Of a stretch of DNA of 64,000 bases, positions 46,267-57,689 are shown piece after piece. Made by a program: the position numbers and the translations under genes. The stretch covers positions 1-64,000 of the forward strand of contig NZ_JAHTBL010000004.1 in NCBI RefSeq assembly GCF_020177595.1, read 5' to 3'. The notes under the pieces are model-generated. The model saw only the letters and a program-made list of their open reading frames with translations, was not told the origin of the DNA and did not search any database. Each line of letters opens with the position of its first letter. Position 1 is the first letter of the stretch. This DNA is from Cognatishimia sp. MH4019. Its GTDB lineage: Bacteria; Pseudomonadota; Alphaproteobacteria; Rhodobacterales; Rhodobacteraceae.

Positions 46267-46620
46267 TTATTCTTTTTCCATTGTGCATTGCAGCGGGTGC
46301 TGATGACGCTGGGCGAAATCCATCACTTGGGTCACTTTTGTCTCTGCCACTTCGAAAGAAAAGACACCGACAACGGCAAGCCCCTTCTTGTGAACAGTCA
46401 ACATCAACTCGAACGCCTGAGCATGGGTCATGCCAAAGAAACGCTCCAGCACGTGAACGACGAACTCCATCGGAGTGTAATCATCGTTCAAAATCATCAC
46501 CTTATACATCGGTGGTTTTTGCGTCTTCTGACGCGTCTCAAGGACGACACCGACATCTCCGTCGTCGTCTTTCTTGTCTGACATCGTCACAGGCTGCATC
46601 GACATGAAGTGCGAATCCAT
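46267..46620 (-). CDS. clpS: ATP-dependent Clp protease adaptor ClpS
   Basis: A protein of about 117 residues that hands N-degron substrates to ClpAP. The core [20 protein letters not shown] and [11 protein letters not shown] are typical; the N-terminal tail is acidic. The start is unclear: ATG codons at 46620, 46605, 46599 and 46584 all lack a good ribosome-binding site. A longer frame upstream is not coding. Confidence 0.9.
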   Translation of the reverse strand: MDSHFMSMQPVTMSDKKDDDGDVGVVLETRQKTQKPPMYKVMILNDDYTPMEFVVHVLERFFGMTHAQAFELMLTVHKKGLAVVGVFSFEVAETKVTQVMDFAQRHQHPLQCTMEKE

Positions 46621-46696
46621 TGGCTGGGTTGGTGGACTATATAATCGACGTAGATGATGTGAAAAGGGGCAAGCATGGCTTTGCAGGAGGCAGAAC

Positions 46697-47395
46697 GTGG
46701 CGAAACTCAAGACAATCGGCTTTGATGCCGATGACACGCTTTGGCAAAACGAGCAGTTCTTTCGCATCACGCAGGACCGTTTTGCCAATCTGCTCGCCGA
46801 TTTCGCAGAGCCTGATCACCTGCACGCGCGCTTGCTGGAAGCCGAAAGGCGCAACCTGGGGCATTATGGATTTGGTGTGAAAGGCTTTGTTCTGTCGATG
46901 ATTGAGACAGCGATTGAGGTTACTGACGAACGGGTCCCGGCCTCTGTGATTGCAGAGCTCATGGCGGCAGGGCGGGATATGCTGCGCCATCCGATCCATT
47001 TGTTGCCCCATGCGGCTGAAGCCGTTGGGGCGCTGGCCGAAGCGCATACGATTGTCTTGATTACGAAGGGGGATCTGCTGGATCAAGAGCGCAAGCTGGC
47101 ACAATCCGGGTTGGGCGATCTTTTCGACCGTGTCGAGATTGTGAGCCATAAGACACCCCAGATCTACGAAAGCATTTTCGCCAGCTTTGATGGTGGTGCC
47201 AAGGCGGCGATGATGGTCGGTAACTCTTTGCGCTCAGACGTGGTGCCAGCGTTGGAAAGCGGCGCTTGGGGCGTTTACGTGCCCCACGATCTGACATGGG
47301 TCATCGAACAGTCAGAGCCGCCAACAGATGCGCCACGGTTTCGCGAATTGACTGATTTGGGTGCGTTGCCAAACCTCGTTCGGTCACTTGGCTAG
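46697..47395 (+). CDS. HAD-superfamily hydrolase
   Basis: A 232-residue phosphatase-like protein with nucleophile FDADDTLWQ, a Thr in VLITKGD, and motif [16 protein letters not shown]. The DADDTLW form is found in YjjG/pyrophosphatase-like subfamilies. Substrate unknown. Confidence 0.85.
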   Translation: MAKLKTIGFDADDTLWQNEQFFRITQDRFANLLADFAEPDHLHARLLEAERRNLGHYGFGVKGFVLSMIETAIEVTDERVPASVIAELMAAGRDMLRHPIHLLPHAAEAVGALAEAHTIVLITKGDLLDQERKLAQSGLGDLFDRVEIVSHKTPQIYESIFASFDGGAKAAMMVGNSLRSDVVPALESGAWGVYVPHDLTWVIEQSEPPTDAPRFRELTDLGALPNLVRSLG

Positions 47396-47588
47396 CCCTG
47401 CCACATTCCTGCCACATTCACGATCTTGAGTCTGACCCCATCCTCCCCGCTACATCTGGGGGTAGCGTTTGGGCGCGCATCGGTAAAGTTCTTGAAAATA
47501 AGGTATTTTCTGAAAATGCCGTCCATGTTAGGCTACCAGCAGAAATGATCGCGCACCAAAAAACCGCGCGGCATGAGGCAGATCATAG

Positions 47589-49046
47589 GTGTTAAACGTG
47601 GAAACGCAGCTGGGGCAGTGCGTCCGTCGACTATTCGTGACTGTATTTATTGTTTTGCTGATGGCTGTGCCACCAGCGATGGCAGCTCCTTACGCGGCGA
47701 TGGTGATTGATGCGCGCACGGGTGAGGTTTTGCACTCGCGCAACGCCGACACGCGGCTCCACCCCGCCTCTTTGACCAAAATGATGACACTTTACGTGGC
47801 ATTTGAAGCGATTGAGCGCGGTGAGATTTCTCTCGACACCAAAGTGCACATTTCCAAGAAAGCCGCATCGGAGGTCCCCTCGAAACTGGGGCTGCGGGCC
47901 GGATCGCGTATTGAGCTGCGCTACCTGATCCGCGCGTCCGCCGTGAAATCTGCCAATGACGCGGCCACAGCAATTGGCGAAGCGATCTCCGGCTCCGAGG
48001 CTGCGTTTGCCCGCCGGATGAACCGTACTGCCAAAGCACTCGGCATGACCAAGACGACCTTCAAGAACGCCCACGGCCTGACCGAATCCGGGCATCTGTC
48101 GACCGCGCGGGACATGACCACGCTGGGGCGGCGGTTGTTCTATGACTATCCCGAATACTACAACCTCTTCTCGCGCCGCTCCACCGATGCGGGCATTGCC
48201 AGCGTGAACAACACCAACCGCCGCCTGCTGAACGCCTATCGCGGCGCAGACGGGATCAAGACGGGCTACACGCGCGCCGCAGGATTTAACCTTGTCGCCT
48301 CGGCTGAGCGCGGCAACGAGCGTATCATCGCGACGGTATTTGGCGGCCGCTCCACCGCAACACGCAATGCACGTGTGGCCGAGCTGCTGGATATGGGCTT
48401 CAACCGCGCCCCAAGCCGCGTAGCCGTGCGCAAGCCTGCGCCGCCACGTTACGATAACCTGCCCGACGAGACCGCGCCTGCAGGCGCTGCTGGCAAGACG
48501 ATCCGTCTGGTGACAGCCGTGAAGCGTAGTGATCGGCCCACCTCACGTCCCGGCGCCGAGCCGGATCCGATGCTTTTGGCGATGAAGCAAGAAATTCAAG
48601 ACGCTGTTGCGGATGCAAATGCGGCGGCCTTGGCCTCAGCGGCCGAGCAGACCGAGGCACAACCGGTTGAAGTGACAAAAAATGCGACAGTGATCGTGGA
48701 CGCTCCAAAGCCAGTGGCGCGCCCGACACAAGTGGCGGTCGCGTCAATTCAGCCCGAGGTGGTCGCCGACCCGGTGGTCGAGATCGTCTCGCGCCTGTCC
48801 AGTTCGGGAGGGCGCCATTACGGGATCAACGTAGGGCGCTATGGCTCGCGCCACGCAGCCGAGAAGGTCCTGTTGAAGACTGCCCTGATGGAGATGGCCT
48901 CGCTTGACGGCTCAATCCGCAAAATCATTCAGCGCTCGGGCGGGTTCGATGCGAACTTCATGGGTCTGACCGAAGAAACCGCCGACCTGGCGTGCCGACG
49001 CCTTGCCGCGCGCGGGACGGAATGCCAAACGCTCGGGCCCTCCTGA
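47589..49046 (+). CDS. D-alanyl-D-alanine carboxypeptidase with SPOR domain
   Basis: A 485-residue low-molecular-weight penicillin-binding protein. Signal peptide to about residue 32; SLTK (nucleophile Ser), SAN and KTG motifs complete the S11 peptidase active site; residues about 300-395 are a low-complexity linker; residues about 405-480 form a SPOR-like domain (HYGINVGRYGSRHAAEKVL) that would target septal, denuded glycan. The start is a GTG at 47589. A stretch of about 190 bases upstream has a GAAAATA-AGG-TATTTTC dyad at 47494-47510. Confidence 0.88.
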   Translation: MLNVETQLGQCVRRLFVTVFIVLLMAVPPAMAAPYAAMVIDARTGEVLHSRNADTRLHPASLTKMMTLYVAFEAIERGEISLDTKVHISKKAASEVPSKLGLRAGSRIELRYLIRASAVKSANDAATAIGEAISGSEAAFARRMNRTAKALGMTKTTFKNAHGLTESGHLSTARDMTTLGRRLFYDYPEYYNLFSRRSTDAGIASVNNTNRRLLNAYRGADGIKTGYTRAAGFNLVASAERGNERIIATVFGGRSTATRNARVAELLDMGFNRAPSRVAVRKPAPPRYDNLPDETAPAGAAGKTIRLVTAVKRSDRPTSRPGAEPDPMLLAMKQEIQDAVADANAAALASAAEQTEAQPVEVTKNATVIVDAPKPVARPTQVAVASIQPEVVADPVVEIVSRLSSSGGRHYGINVGRYGSRHAAEKVLLKTALMEMASLDGSIRKIIQRSGGFDANFMGLTEETADLACRRLAARGTECQTLGPS

Positions 49047-49088
49047 TGCAGGCTTGAGCCCTCGCGGACCCCGTGCAAGGGTCCGCAT

Positions 49089-49752
49089 ATGACATATCTC
49101 TTCGATCTTCCGACGCCGTCCGTGGCGGTTCAAGGCACCGATGCGCGCTTCCCTGTGCGGCGGATCTTCTGCGTAGGCCGTAACTATGAAGACCACGCGA
49201 AAGAATTTGGGAACAACCCCAAGGACCCACCGTTTTTCTTCACCAAACCCGCCGATGCGGTGATCGAAAGCGGGGCAAAGCTGCCCTTCCCTGTCGCAAC
49301 CGAGAACCTGCATTTTGAGGCCGAACTGGTGGTCGCGATTGGCACCGACGGCTCTGCAATTAACCGCGATACCGCGCTTGATCACGTGTTCGGCTATGCC
49401 GCCGGGAACGACCTGACGCGCCGCGATCTACAGGCACAAGCTAAAGAGACGCGGCGGCCTTGGGACATGGCGAAGGGCTTTGACAACTCTGCCGTCATCG
49501 GGGCGATCACGCCGATTGCCGATTGGAACCGAGACACCGCGCGCATCACCTGCACGCTGGAGGGTGAGGTCAAACAGGACGCTGATATCGCGGATATGAC
49601 ATGGCCGGTGCCCGACATCATCGCTTATCTCAGCCGCTTGGTGCATCTGCGCGCGGGCGATTTGATCATGACAGGAACCCCTGCGGGCGTCGGGCAAATT
49701 CGGCCCGGTCAGGTATGCACCGTTAAGATTGAGGGACTGGCCGAGGCGACTG

Positions 49753-49766
<14 letters not shown>
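49089..49766 (+). CDS. fumarylacetoacetate hydrolase-family protein
   Basis: A 225-residue FAH C-terminal-domain protein. FCVGRNYEDHAKE, HFEAELVVAIG (metal-binding Glu), GYAAGNDLTRRDLQ and TGTPAGVG are the family motifs. Typical activities are acylpyruvate or oxaloacetate hydrolysis/decarboxylation. Its end overlaps the yejF stop by 14 bases (convergent). Confidence 0.87.
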
Positions 49767-51359
<1,593 letters not shown>

Positions 51360-51363
<4 letters not shown>

Positions 51364-52466
51364 GTGAAAGTCTTTCGGGGGTCGAACGCGTCACGGATGC
51401 CTTCGAAGACGAAGACCAGCAGGGACAGCATGAGAGCGAAGGCAAAGAAGGCGGTGAAGCCCAGCCAAGGCGCTTGCAGGTTCTGCTTGGCTTGCAGCGT
51501 GAGTTCTCCCAGCGACGGGGCCGAGGATGGCAGGCCGTAGCCCAGGAAGTCCAAGGCGGCGAGGCCGCCGATGGTGCCGGTGATAATGAAGGGCAGCATG
51601 GTCAAGGTTGCGACCATCGCGTTGGGCAGCATGTGGCGGAACATGATCGTCCAGTTCGACACGCCCAGCGCGCGGGCCGCGCGGACATATTCAAAATTCC
51701 GCGCCCTCAGGAATTCAGCGCGCACGACGCCGACAAGTGCGGGCCAGCCAAAGAGGACCATCAAAAAGACCAACAGCCAGAAGCTTCGCCCCAGCACCGA
51801 GAACATGATGATAATGATGTAGATCGATGGGGTAGAACCCCAGATTTCCAGGATGCGCTGGAAGATCAGGTCGAGCCAGCCACCAAAATAACCTTGCAGC
51901 GCACCTGCGATGATCCCGATGGAGGCGGCCAATGCCGTGACCATCAACGTGAACAGCACCGACAGCCGGAAGCCATAAATCACGCGGGCAAGCACATCAC
52001 GCGAGGTGTCATCGGTGCCCAGCAGGTTCTCGGCAGAAGGGGGCGCGGGCGCCACGCCGCCGCGATCCACAATGGTAGAGTAATTGTAGCGGATCAGCGG
52101 CCAGATCAGCCAGCCTTTGTCAATCTCGGCACCGGCAATGTTGCCGTCTGCTGCATCCTCAATCAGTTCTTCGGGGATGTCGTAGCAGTCGACCATGCCG
52201 CCCGTGATGATCAGACATTGCACGTCTTCATAGCGGTATTGCGCTTCGGTCCGCAGGTCGCCGCCAAATTTCGTCTCCGGGTAGAAATTGAAGATCGGCA
52301 TATGCAGCTCGCCCTGATAACTGACGAGGATCGGTTTGTCGTTCGCGATAAACTCAGCAAAGAGCGACAGACCGAAAAGCACCGTGAAAATGATCAGCGA
52401 CCAGTATGCGCGCCCGTTGCGGCGAAAGTTGCGCCAGCGGCGCTGGTTGAGCGGAGAAAGCGCCAT
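51360..52466 (-). CDS. yejE: peptide ABC transporter permease YejE
   Basis: A 368-residue permease of the dipeptide class, with N-terminal membrane segment (SLIIFTVLFGLSLFAEFIA), a long periplasmic loop typical of YejE, five C-terminal membrane segments and EAA-type loop RAARALGVSNWTI. Contiguous with yejB. Confidence 0.92.
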
Positions 52467-53546
52467 CTATCCGCGCCTCTCGAAGTCGATGCGCGGATCG
52501 ACGAAGACATACATCAGGTCCGACAGGATGCCGACGACAAGACCGATCAGGCCAAAGACGAAAAGCGTGCCGAACATGACCGGGTAGTCGCGCGAAACCG
52601 CGGCCTCAAACCCCAGTCGGCCGAGCCCATCGAGGGAGAAGAGCGTTTCGATAATAAGCGAGCCGCCGAAGAAAACGCCGATAAAGACGGCCGGGAACCC
52701 GGCGATCACAATCAGCATGGCGTTGCGGAACACGTGGCCATACATCACGCGTCGCTCGGTCAGACCCTTGGCCTTGGCGGTCATCACGTATTGCTTCTTG
52801 ATCTCATCCAGAAAGCTATTTTTCGTCAGCAATGTCAGCGTCGCGAAGGCCGAGATGGTCGAGGCCAAAACGGGCAGCGTGATGTGCCAGAAATAATCAC
52901 CGATTTTGCCGAGAAGGCTTAGGTCTTCCCAGTTGTCCGACGTCAGGCCGCGCAGCGGAAAGATCTGGAAATAAGACCCCCCCGCGAACAAAACCAGCAA
53001 CAGGATCGCAAACAAAAAGCCGGGGATCGCATAGCCGACGATGATCGCGCCCGAGGTCCAGGTGTCGAACGGCGTGCCGTCCTTCACCGCTTTGCGCACA
53101 CCTAACGGGATAGAGATCAGATAAGCGATGAGCGTGGACCAAAGCCCCAGCGTGATCGACACGGGCAGCTTTTCAATCACCAGATCAATCACGGAAATCG
53201 AGCGGAAATAGCTCTCTCCAAAATCGAGCCGGATGTAGTTCCACATCATGTTGAGAAAACGTTCCAGAGGCGGCTTGTCAAAGCCAAACTCGCGCTCAAG
53301 TTCCTCAAGGAATTCCGGCGGCAGGCCACGCGCGCCCAGATAGCGCTCATCTCCGCCGCCTTGCTGAATGCCGGCATCACCGCCACCTGCAAAGCCTTCA
53401 AACACATCGCCTTCGCCTTCAAGCTGGGCGATGATCTGTTCGATCGGGCCACCGGGCACAAATTGGATCAATGCGAAATTGATGACCATAATACCGAACA
53501 AAGTCGGAATGATCAGCAGCAATCGCCGGAGAATATAGGCGCCCAT
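52467..53546 (-). CDS. yejB: peptide ABC transporter permease YejB
   Basis: A 359-residue permease. The N-terminal [20 protein letters not shown] membrane segment and PGGPIEQI are signatures of the DppB class; a glycine/aspartate-rich periplasmic insert at about residues 45-65 is typical of YejB. The EAA loop is [15 protein letters not shown]. Its stop abuts the yejE start. Confidence 0.92.
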   Translation of the reverse strand: MGAYILRRLLLIIPTLFGIMVINFALIQFVPGGPIEQIIAQLEGEGDVFEGFAGGGDAGIQQGGGDERYLGARGLPPEFLEELEREFGFDKPPLERFLNMMWNYIRLDFGESYFRSISVIDLVIEKLPVSITLGLWSTLIAYLISIPLGVRKAVKDGTPFDTWTSGAIIVGYAIPGFLFAILLLVLFAGGSYFQIFPLRGLTSDNWEDLSLLGKIGDYFWHITLPVLASTISAFATLTLLTKNSFLDEIKKQYVMTAKAKGLTERRVMYGHVFRNAMLIVIAGFPAVFIGVFFGGSLIIETLFSLDGLGRLGFEAAVSRDYPVMFGTLFVFGLIGLVVGILSDLMYVFVDPRIDFERRG

Positions 53547-53565
53547 TTACCCTGCTCTGCCTTTA

Positions 53566-55479
53566 TTATTGGAAGGCGCCTGCGGCCTTCAGTGCTTCGC
53601 CTTTTTCTGCGTTATACCACCAGAAATCCAACTGGCCCAGCGCATATGGCGGCAACGGATCAGGGTATTCGTAGATATCGTAGTAAGCGATGGTATGGGC
53701 ATCCTTATACCATTGCGGGATCCAGAAACGCTCGGCCCGCAGGACGCGATCAAGCGCCGAGACGGCAGTTTCAAGCTCTTCTTGAGAGGTTGCGGCGACC
53801 ACATGGTCGATCAGTGCATCAACAGCCGGGTTTTGGAGCCCCATCAGATTGCGGGTCGAGACATCGACCGTTTCAGACCCGAAAAACTGCTTCAGGCCGG
53901 CGCCGGGAATATACCCCATCGGGAACTGGGTGGTGACGATGTCAAAATCATAAGCACGCTCGCGATTTACCGCTTCGGCTTGATCGACCCGGTTGTGGAT
54001 CGCGTCGACACCCAGTTGGCGCAGGGAATCCACGTAAGGATTGATAACCCGATCAAAGGTCTGACTGTCATTCAGAAACTCCACGCGCAGGGTTTCCCCA
54101 TTCTTGCGGCGAAGACCGTCAGCGCCGACCTCCCAGCCAGCTTCGTCCAGCAGAGCGGACGCACGACGCAGATTGCGGCGATCCGTGGACGATCGCGCGC
54201 TGGATTCAGGGGCCATCACCGGCTCGCTATCCAAAACGCCAGCGGGAAGATGTTCTGCAAGCGGCTCCAACAAGGCCAGCTCTGCCTCAGACGGCAAACC
54301 TTCGGCGGCAAGCTCCGAATTTTCCCAGAACGAGTTGACGCGGGCATAGAGGCCATAAAACAGGGTCTCGTTCGACCACTCGAAATTGAACATCAAGCCG
54401 ATCGCTTCGCGGACGCGCGGGTCTTGAAAGCGCTCTTTACGGGTGTTCAGAACGAAAGACTGACCCGTGGCAAGGGTGCCGTCCGGCACCGCCTCTTTCT
54501 TGATCCAGCCGCGTTCTGTCACAGCCGGGAAGTCATACCCAGTGCCCCAGCTTTTCGAACTCGCCTCATTGCGGAACGTATAAGCCCCGCCTTTGAAGCC
54601 CTCGAAGGCGGCGTTGTAATCCCCAAAATACTCGACCGTGATTTCATCGAAGTTGCTGCGCCCGGCCATCAGCGGGTGATCCCAGCCCCAATAATCAGGG
54701 TTGCGCTTGTAAGTGATGGACTGGCCCACATCGACCTCGTCCAGAACGTATGGGCCAGAGCCAAGGAGCGGTTCAAGCGAGCTTTCCTCGAAATCGCGGT
54801 CATTTGCCTCGTAATGCGCTTTCGAGAAGATCGGCAAGCCGCCCACGGTTTCGGGCAAGTCACGGGTCGGAAAGCCCTCCTTGAAGGTGTATTTGACGCG
54901 GTGGGGGCCAAGCACCTCGGCCGTGTCGACCTGCTGAGACAGCACGGCACGGAAGCTGGGCAGACCTTTTTCGAGGAACAGTTCATATGAAAAGACAACG
55001 TCTTCGGCTGTCAGCGGCGAACCGTCCGAGAAGGTCACGTCTTCGCGTAAGTTAAAGATGACAAAAGACCGGTCCTCGGGATACTCAAGGCTTTCGGCGA
55101 CCAGCCCGTAGCTGCTGCCGATCTCGTCCGCGGTGCCAACCAGAAGGCTTTCGTAGAAAATAGACGACAAACGCGCAGCGCGTCCTTTGGGTGTATAAGG
55201 GTTGAGGCTGTCAAACCCACCAAACCCCCAGATGGAGATCTCGCCACCCTTGGGCGCGTCCGGGTTCACATAATCGAGATGGGTCATGTCGGCGGAGTAT
55301 TTAAGATCCCCGAAGGTCGAGATGCCGTGCGACTTGATGAGAGGTTGTGCAGAGCCGTCGGTGGCTTTGGCTTGCAGTGCCGCGAAGGCAATAACAAGGC
55401 TTGTCAGCCCAGCAAACAAAAGGGTCTGTCCGACCCGCAACCGAGGAATCGCAACACCGCGCGCACGAGATTTCTGCAT
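53566..55479 (-). CDS. yejA: peptide-binding protein YejA
   Basis: A 637-residue family-5 extracellular solute-binding protein. Signal peptide about 35-40 residues (MQKSRARGVAIP...LQAKATDG), then LKYSADMTHLDYVNPDAPKG (quoted core HLDYVNPDAPKGGE) typical of YejA. The ATG at 55479 follows AGGAGAG; the longer upstream start lacks this. First gene of the importer operon. Confidence 0.92.
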   Translation of the reverse strand: MQKSRARGVAIPRLRVGQTLLFAGLTSLVIAFAALQAKATDGSAQPLIKSHGISTFGDLKYSADMTHLDYVNPDAPKGGEISIWGFGGFDSLNPYTPKGRAARLSSIFYESLLVGTADEIGSSYGLVAESLEYPEDRSFVIFNLREDVTFSDGSPLTAEDVVFSYELFLEKGLPSFRAVLSQQVDTAEVLGPHRVKYTFKEGFPTRDLPETVGGLPIFSKAHYEANDRDFEESSLEPLLGSGPYVLDEVDVGQSITYKRNPDYWGWDHPLMAGRSNFDEITVEYFGDYNAAFEGFKGGAYTFRNEASSKSWGTGYDFPAVTERGWIKKEAVPDGTLATGQSFVLNTRKERFQDPRVREAIGLMFNFEWSNETLFYGLYARVNSFWENSELAAEGLPSEAELALLEPLAEHLPAGVLDSEPVMAPESSARSSTDRRNLRRASALLDEAGWEVGADGLRRKNGETLRVEFLNDSQTFDRVINPYVDSLRQLGVDAIHNRVDQAEAVNRERAYDFDIVTTQFPMGYIPGAGLKQFFGSETVDVSTRNLMGLQNPAVDALIDHVVAATSQEELETAVSALDRVLRAERFWIPQWYKDAHTIAYYDIYEYPDPLPPYALGQLDFWWYNAEKGEALKAAGAFQ

Positions 55480-55568
55480 CCAAACTCTCCTGTTTGACGA
55501 CAACTGTTCTTTAAAAAGTAAGGTAATTCCTGATTTGTCGACTGTTCAAGGCGAGATTCCGTGACAAC

Positions 55569-55626
55569 CGCGTGATCGGGCGCGTGATCGAGCGCGTGAT
55601 CGAGCGCGTGATCGAGCGCGTGATCG
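55569..55626. repeat. 12-base tandem repeat, five copies
   Basis: Five copies of CGCGTGATCG separated by GG or AG give a 12-base period (CGCGTGATCGAG). Copies are nearly identical, so the array expanded recently. It lies about 90 bases upstream of yejA and 40 bases from the cytochrome terminator. Each unit holds a GATC. Confidence 0.85.
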
Positions 55627-55666
55627 GACACCTGAGCAGGCACAGAACGGGGGGGCGTGCCGAAAC

Positions 55667-55694
55667 AAAAAAAAGGCCGCCCAGAAAGGCGGCC
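55667..55694 (-). terminator. terminator of the cytochrome c gene
   Basis: GGCCGCC / GGCGGCC stem with a 6-base loop, followed on the minus strand by eight T residues, 24 bases after the cytochrome stop. Confidence 0.85.
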
Positions 55695-55717
55695 CTTGGT
55701 CTGCGATATAATGCGGC

Positions 55718-56227
55718 TTAGCTGCCGATATTGGCCAGATACGCAATCAGGTTCGCGCGATCTTCAACATCAGGCAGGCCCGCAAAGCCCATGGATGTGC
55801 CGGGCGCATAGTTGCGCGGGCTCTCAAGAAAACCGTTGAGGTTTTCGGGCGTCCACACCTCGGCTACCTCGGACAGGGCGCCGGAATAGCCAAAATCCTC
55901 GGACGCAACCGCACGGTTCACAACACCATAAAGATGCGGACCTGTGCCGTTGGCACCGTCTTCAAGTTTGTGACAGGCGCGGCATTTTCCGAAAACGCGC
56001 TCTCCGCGATCAGGATCGGCGGACGCAAGGACCACCTCGAACGGCACTTCTTCTTCAACTTCAGCGACCTCATCATCGCCGGTTTCAATCACGTAAGCCT
56101 GTTCGCTGTGCTTGCCGTGCCCGCCGGTGTGATAGAGCTCTTCCGCTGCCCAAGCGCCCAGAAGAAAGACCAGAAGTGCACCGCACAAAGCGCCACCGGC
56201 TTTTGTTATCGTCATTGTGTCGAACAT
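55718..56227 (-). CDS. membrane-anchored class I cytochrome c
   Basis: A 169-residue protein: one N-terminal membrane anchor (GALCGALLVFLLGAWAAEEL), an acidic linker, and a monohaem domain with CRACH and the axial Met in TSMGFAGLPD. Similar to CycM/cytochrome c552-type electron carriers of alphaproteobacteria that donate to oxidases. Role in respiration inferred. Confidence 0.88.
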   Translation of the reverse strand: MFDTMTITKAGGALCGALLVFLLGAWAAEELYHTGGHGKHSEQAYVIETGDDEVAEVEEEVPFEVVLASADPDRGERVFGKCRACHKLEDGANGTGPHLYGVVNRAVASEDFGYSGALSEVAEVWTPENLNGFLESPRNYAPGTSMGFAGLPDVEDRANLIAYLANIGS

Positions 56228-56343
56228 GTCGCATCCATTTGGCTTTTTGCTAGCCGCTATGTATTCGGTTCACGCGTCGGTGTGCAAGATGTAGAAGGCG
56301 CGACCAAACGCCCATTTTGGGGCGAATGCGCGAAGGGGCCTCA

Positions 56344-57183
56344 ATGACAAATCGTATCGCCTTTCAAGGAGAACCGGGTGCATATTCGCATCAGGCCTGC
56401 CGCGAAGCGCGCCCCGATCTGGAGCCCCTCCCCTGCGCCACATTCGAGGACGCCATCGAGGCCGTGCGCAAGGGCGACGCCGTGCAAGCGATGCTGCCGG
56501 TCGAGAACTCGACCTATGGGCGGGTGGCGGACATTCACCAGCTGCTCCCCGACAGTGGTTTGAAGATCATCGAAGAGTGTTTCGTGCGCGTGCATATCAA
56601 CCTGCTCGTGGTGCCGGGTGCGAAGCTGAGTGACGTCAAAATCGCCCAAAGCCACACGGTGCTGCTCGGCCAATGTCGCGACTTCTTACGCGACAATGAT
56701 ATCGCTCCGTTGATCGGCGCGGATACTGCAGGTTCGGCCCAGCACATTGCCGAACTGGGCGATCCGACATGCGCCGCACTCGCCTCGGAGCTTGCGGGCG
56801 AAATCTATGGGCTGAATGTGCTCGCACGTCATATCGAGGATCACGACAAGAACACGACCCGGTTTTTGATCATGTCACGAGATATGGATATGAAGCGGCG
56901 CGGCAGGGTTGGTATGAAGACCACTTTTGTTTTCCGGGTCCGCAACATTCCAGCCGCGCTTTACAAGGCGATGGGCGGCTTCGCGACGAACGGCATCAAC
57001 ATGACGAAACTGGAAAGCTACATGGTTGACGGCCATTTCACCGCGACCCAGTTTTATGCCGATATTGAAGGCCACCCGGACGACAAAAGCGTGCAACTGG
57101 CTTTTGAAGAGCTGGACTATTTCACCGACAAGCTAGAGCTTTTGGGCGTTTATCCCGCCGGACAAATTCCGTCGGACAAGTGA
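56344..57183 (+). CDS. pheA: prephenate dehydratase
   Basis: A 279-residue enzyme of phenylalanine synthesis. FQGEPGAYSHQA at the N-terminus, NSTYGRVADIHQLL and the TRF catalytic motif (NTTRFLIM) are present, followed by a C-terminal ACT domain (KTTFVFRVRNIPAAL, then ESYMVDG). No chorismate mutase fusion. ATG 56344 is chosen over a start 9 codons upstream. Confidence 0.94.
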   Translation: MTNRIAFQGEPGAYSHQACREARPDLEPLPCATFEDAIEAVRKGDAVQAMLPVENSTYGRVADIHQLLPDSGLKIIEECFVRVHINLLVVPGAKLSDVKIAQSHTVLLGQCRDFLRDNDIAPLIGADTAGSAQHIAELGDPTCAALASELAGEIYGLNVLARHIEDHDKNTTRFLIMSRDMDMKRRGRVGMKTTFVFRVRNIPAALYKAMGGFATNGINMTKLESYMVDGHFTATQFYADIEGHPDDKSVQLAFEELDYFTDKLELLGVYPAGQIPSDK

Positions 57184-57651
57184 TCACGCAATGCGCGCGT
57201 AGCGGTCTTCAAGTTCCTCGGCATAGTCGGCCAGACGCGTGTTCATCCGGCGCATCATGTTTGTCTTCACCAGCTTGATTGACTGATAAAGCAGCCGCGC
57301 AGGGATATTGTGCGGCTTCAGATCTGACACGACCATGACCCGTGTGCGCGCTCTGGACAAAGCAACCAGATCAATCGCCATCACAACCTCAAGCCCCCCG
57401 ACGCGGGCATCGAATTTCAGGCGGTTGGGCGGGTCATATTCGCTGAGGGAACCGCGCATTTCACGGGCTTTTCCACGAAAGACAAACTGTGCCTGCCAGC
57501 CCATTCCGACGCCCGGCTGCTTGAGCGCATCCGTCCGTACAACATCCGCACCGCGGCGCAGTGCCGTGCGCTCAAACCGTTCGAAATCAGAGAGTTGCTC
57601 GAAGACAAAGTCGATCGGAACTTCAATGTCCTCGCTGGCCTTAAACTGCAT
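57184..57651 (-). CDS. SRPBCC-family protein
   Basis: A 155-residue START/Bet v1-like protein (MQFKASEDIEVPIDFVFEQ, then RLKFDARVGGLEVVMAIDL). It has a hydrophobic pocket fold but no assigned ligand. Its stop is immediately adjacent to the stop of pheA (convergent). Confidence 0.82.
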   Translation of the reverse strand: MQFKASEDIEVPIDFVFEQLSDFERFERTALRRGADVVRTDALKQPGVGMGWQAQFVFRGKAREMRGSLSEYDPPNRLKFDARVGGLEVVMAIDLVALSRARTRVMVVSDLKPHNIPARLLYQSIKLVKTNMMRRMNTRLADYAEELEDRYARIA

Positions 57652-57689
57652 TTGCCTCCCCCTGCTTTTCTTTGTGCCGCATATTTCGA

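Noticed and set aside
55569-55626. CRISPR array
   Set aside because: The units are 10-12 bases with 2-base separators, so there are no spacers, and no cas genes are present.
55404-55643. Frame encoding HALDHALD-type repeats across the 12-base array
   Set aside because: The repeat period is a multiple of three, so all frames stay open by chance; the frame overlaps yejA antisense.
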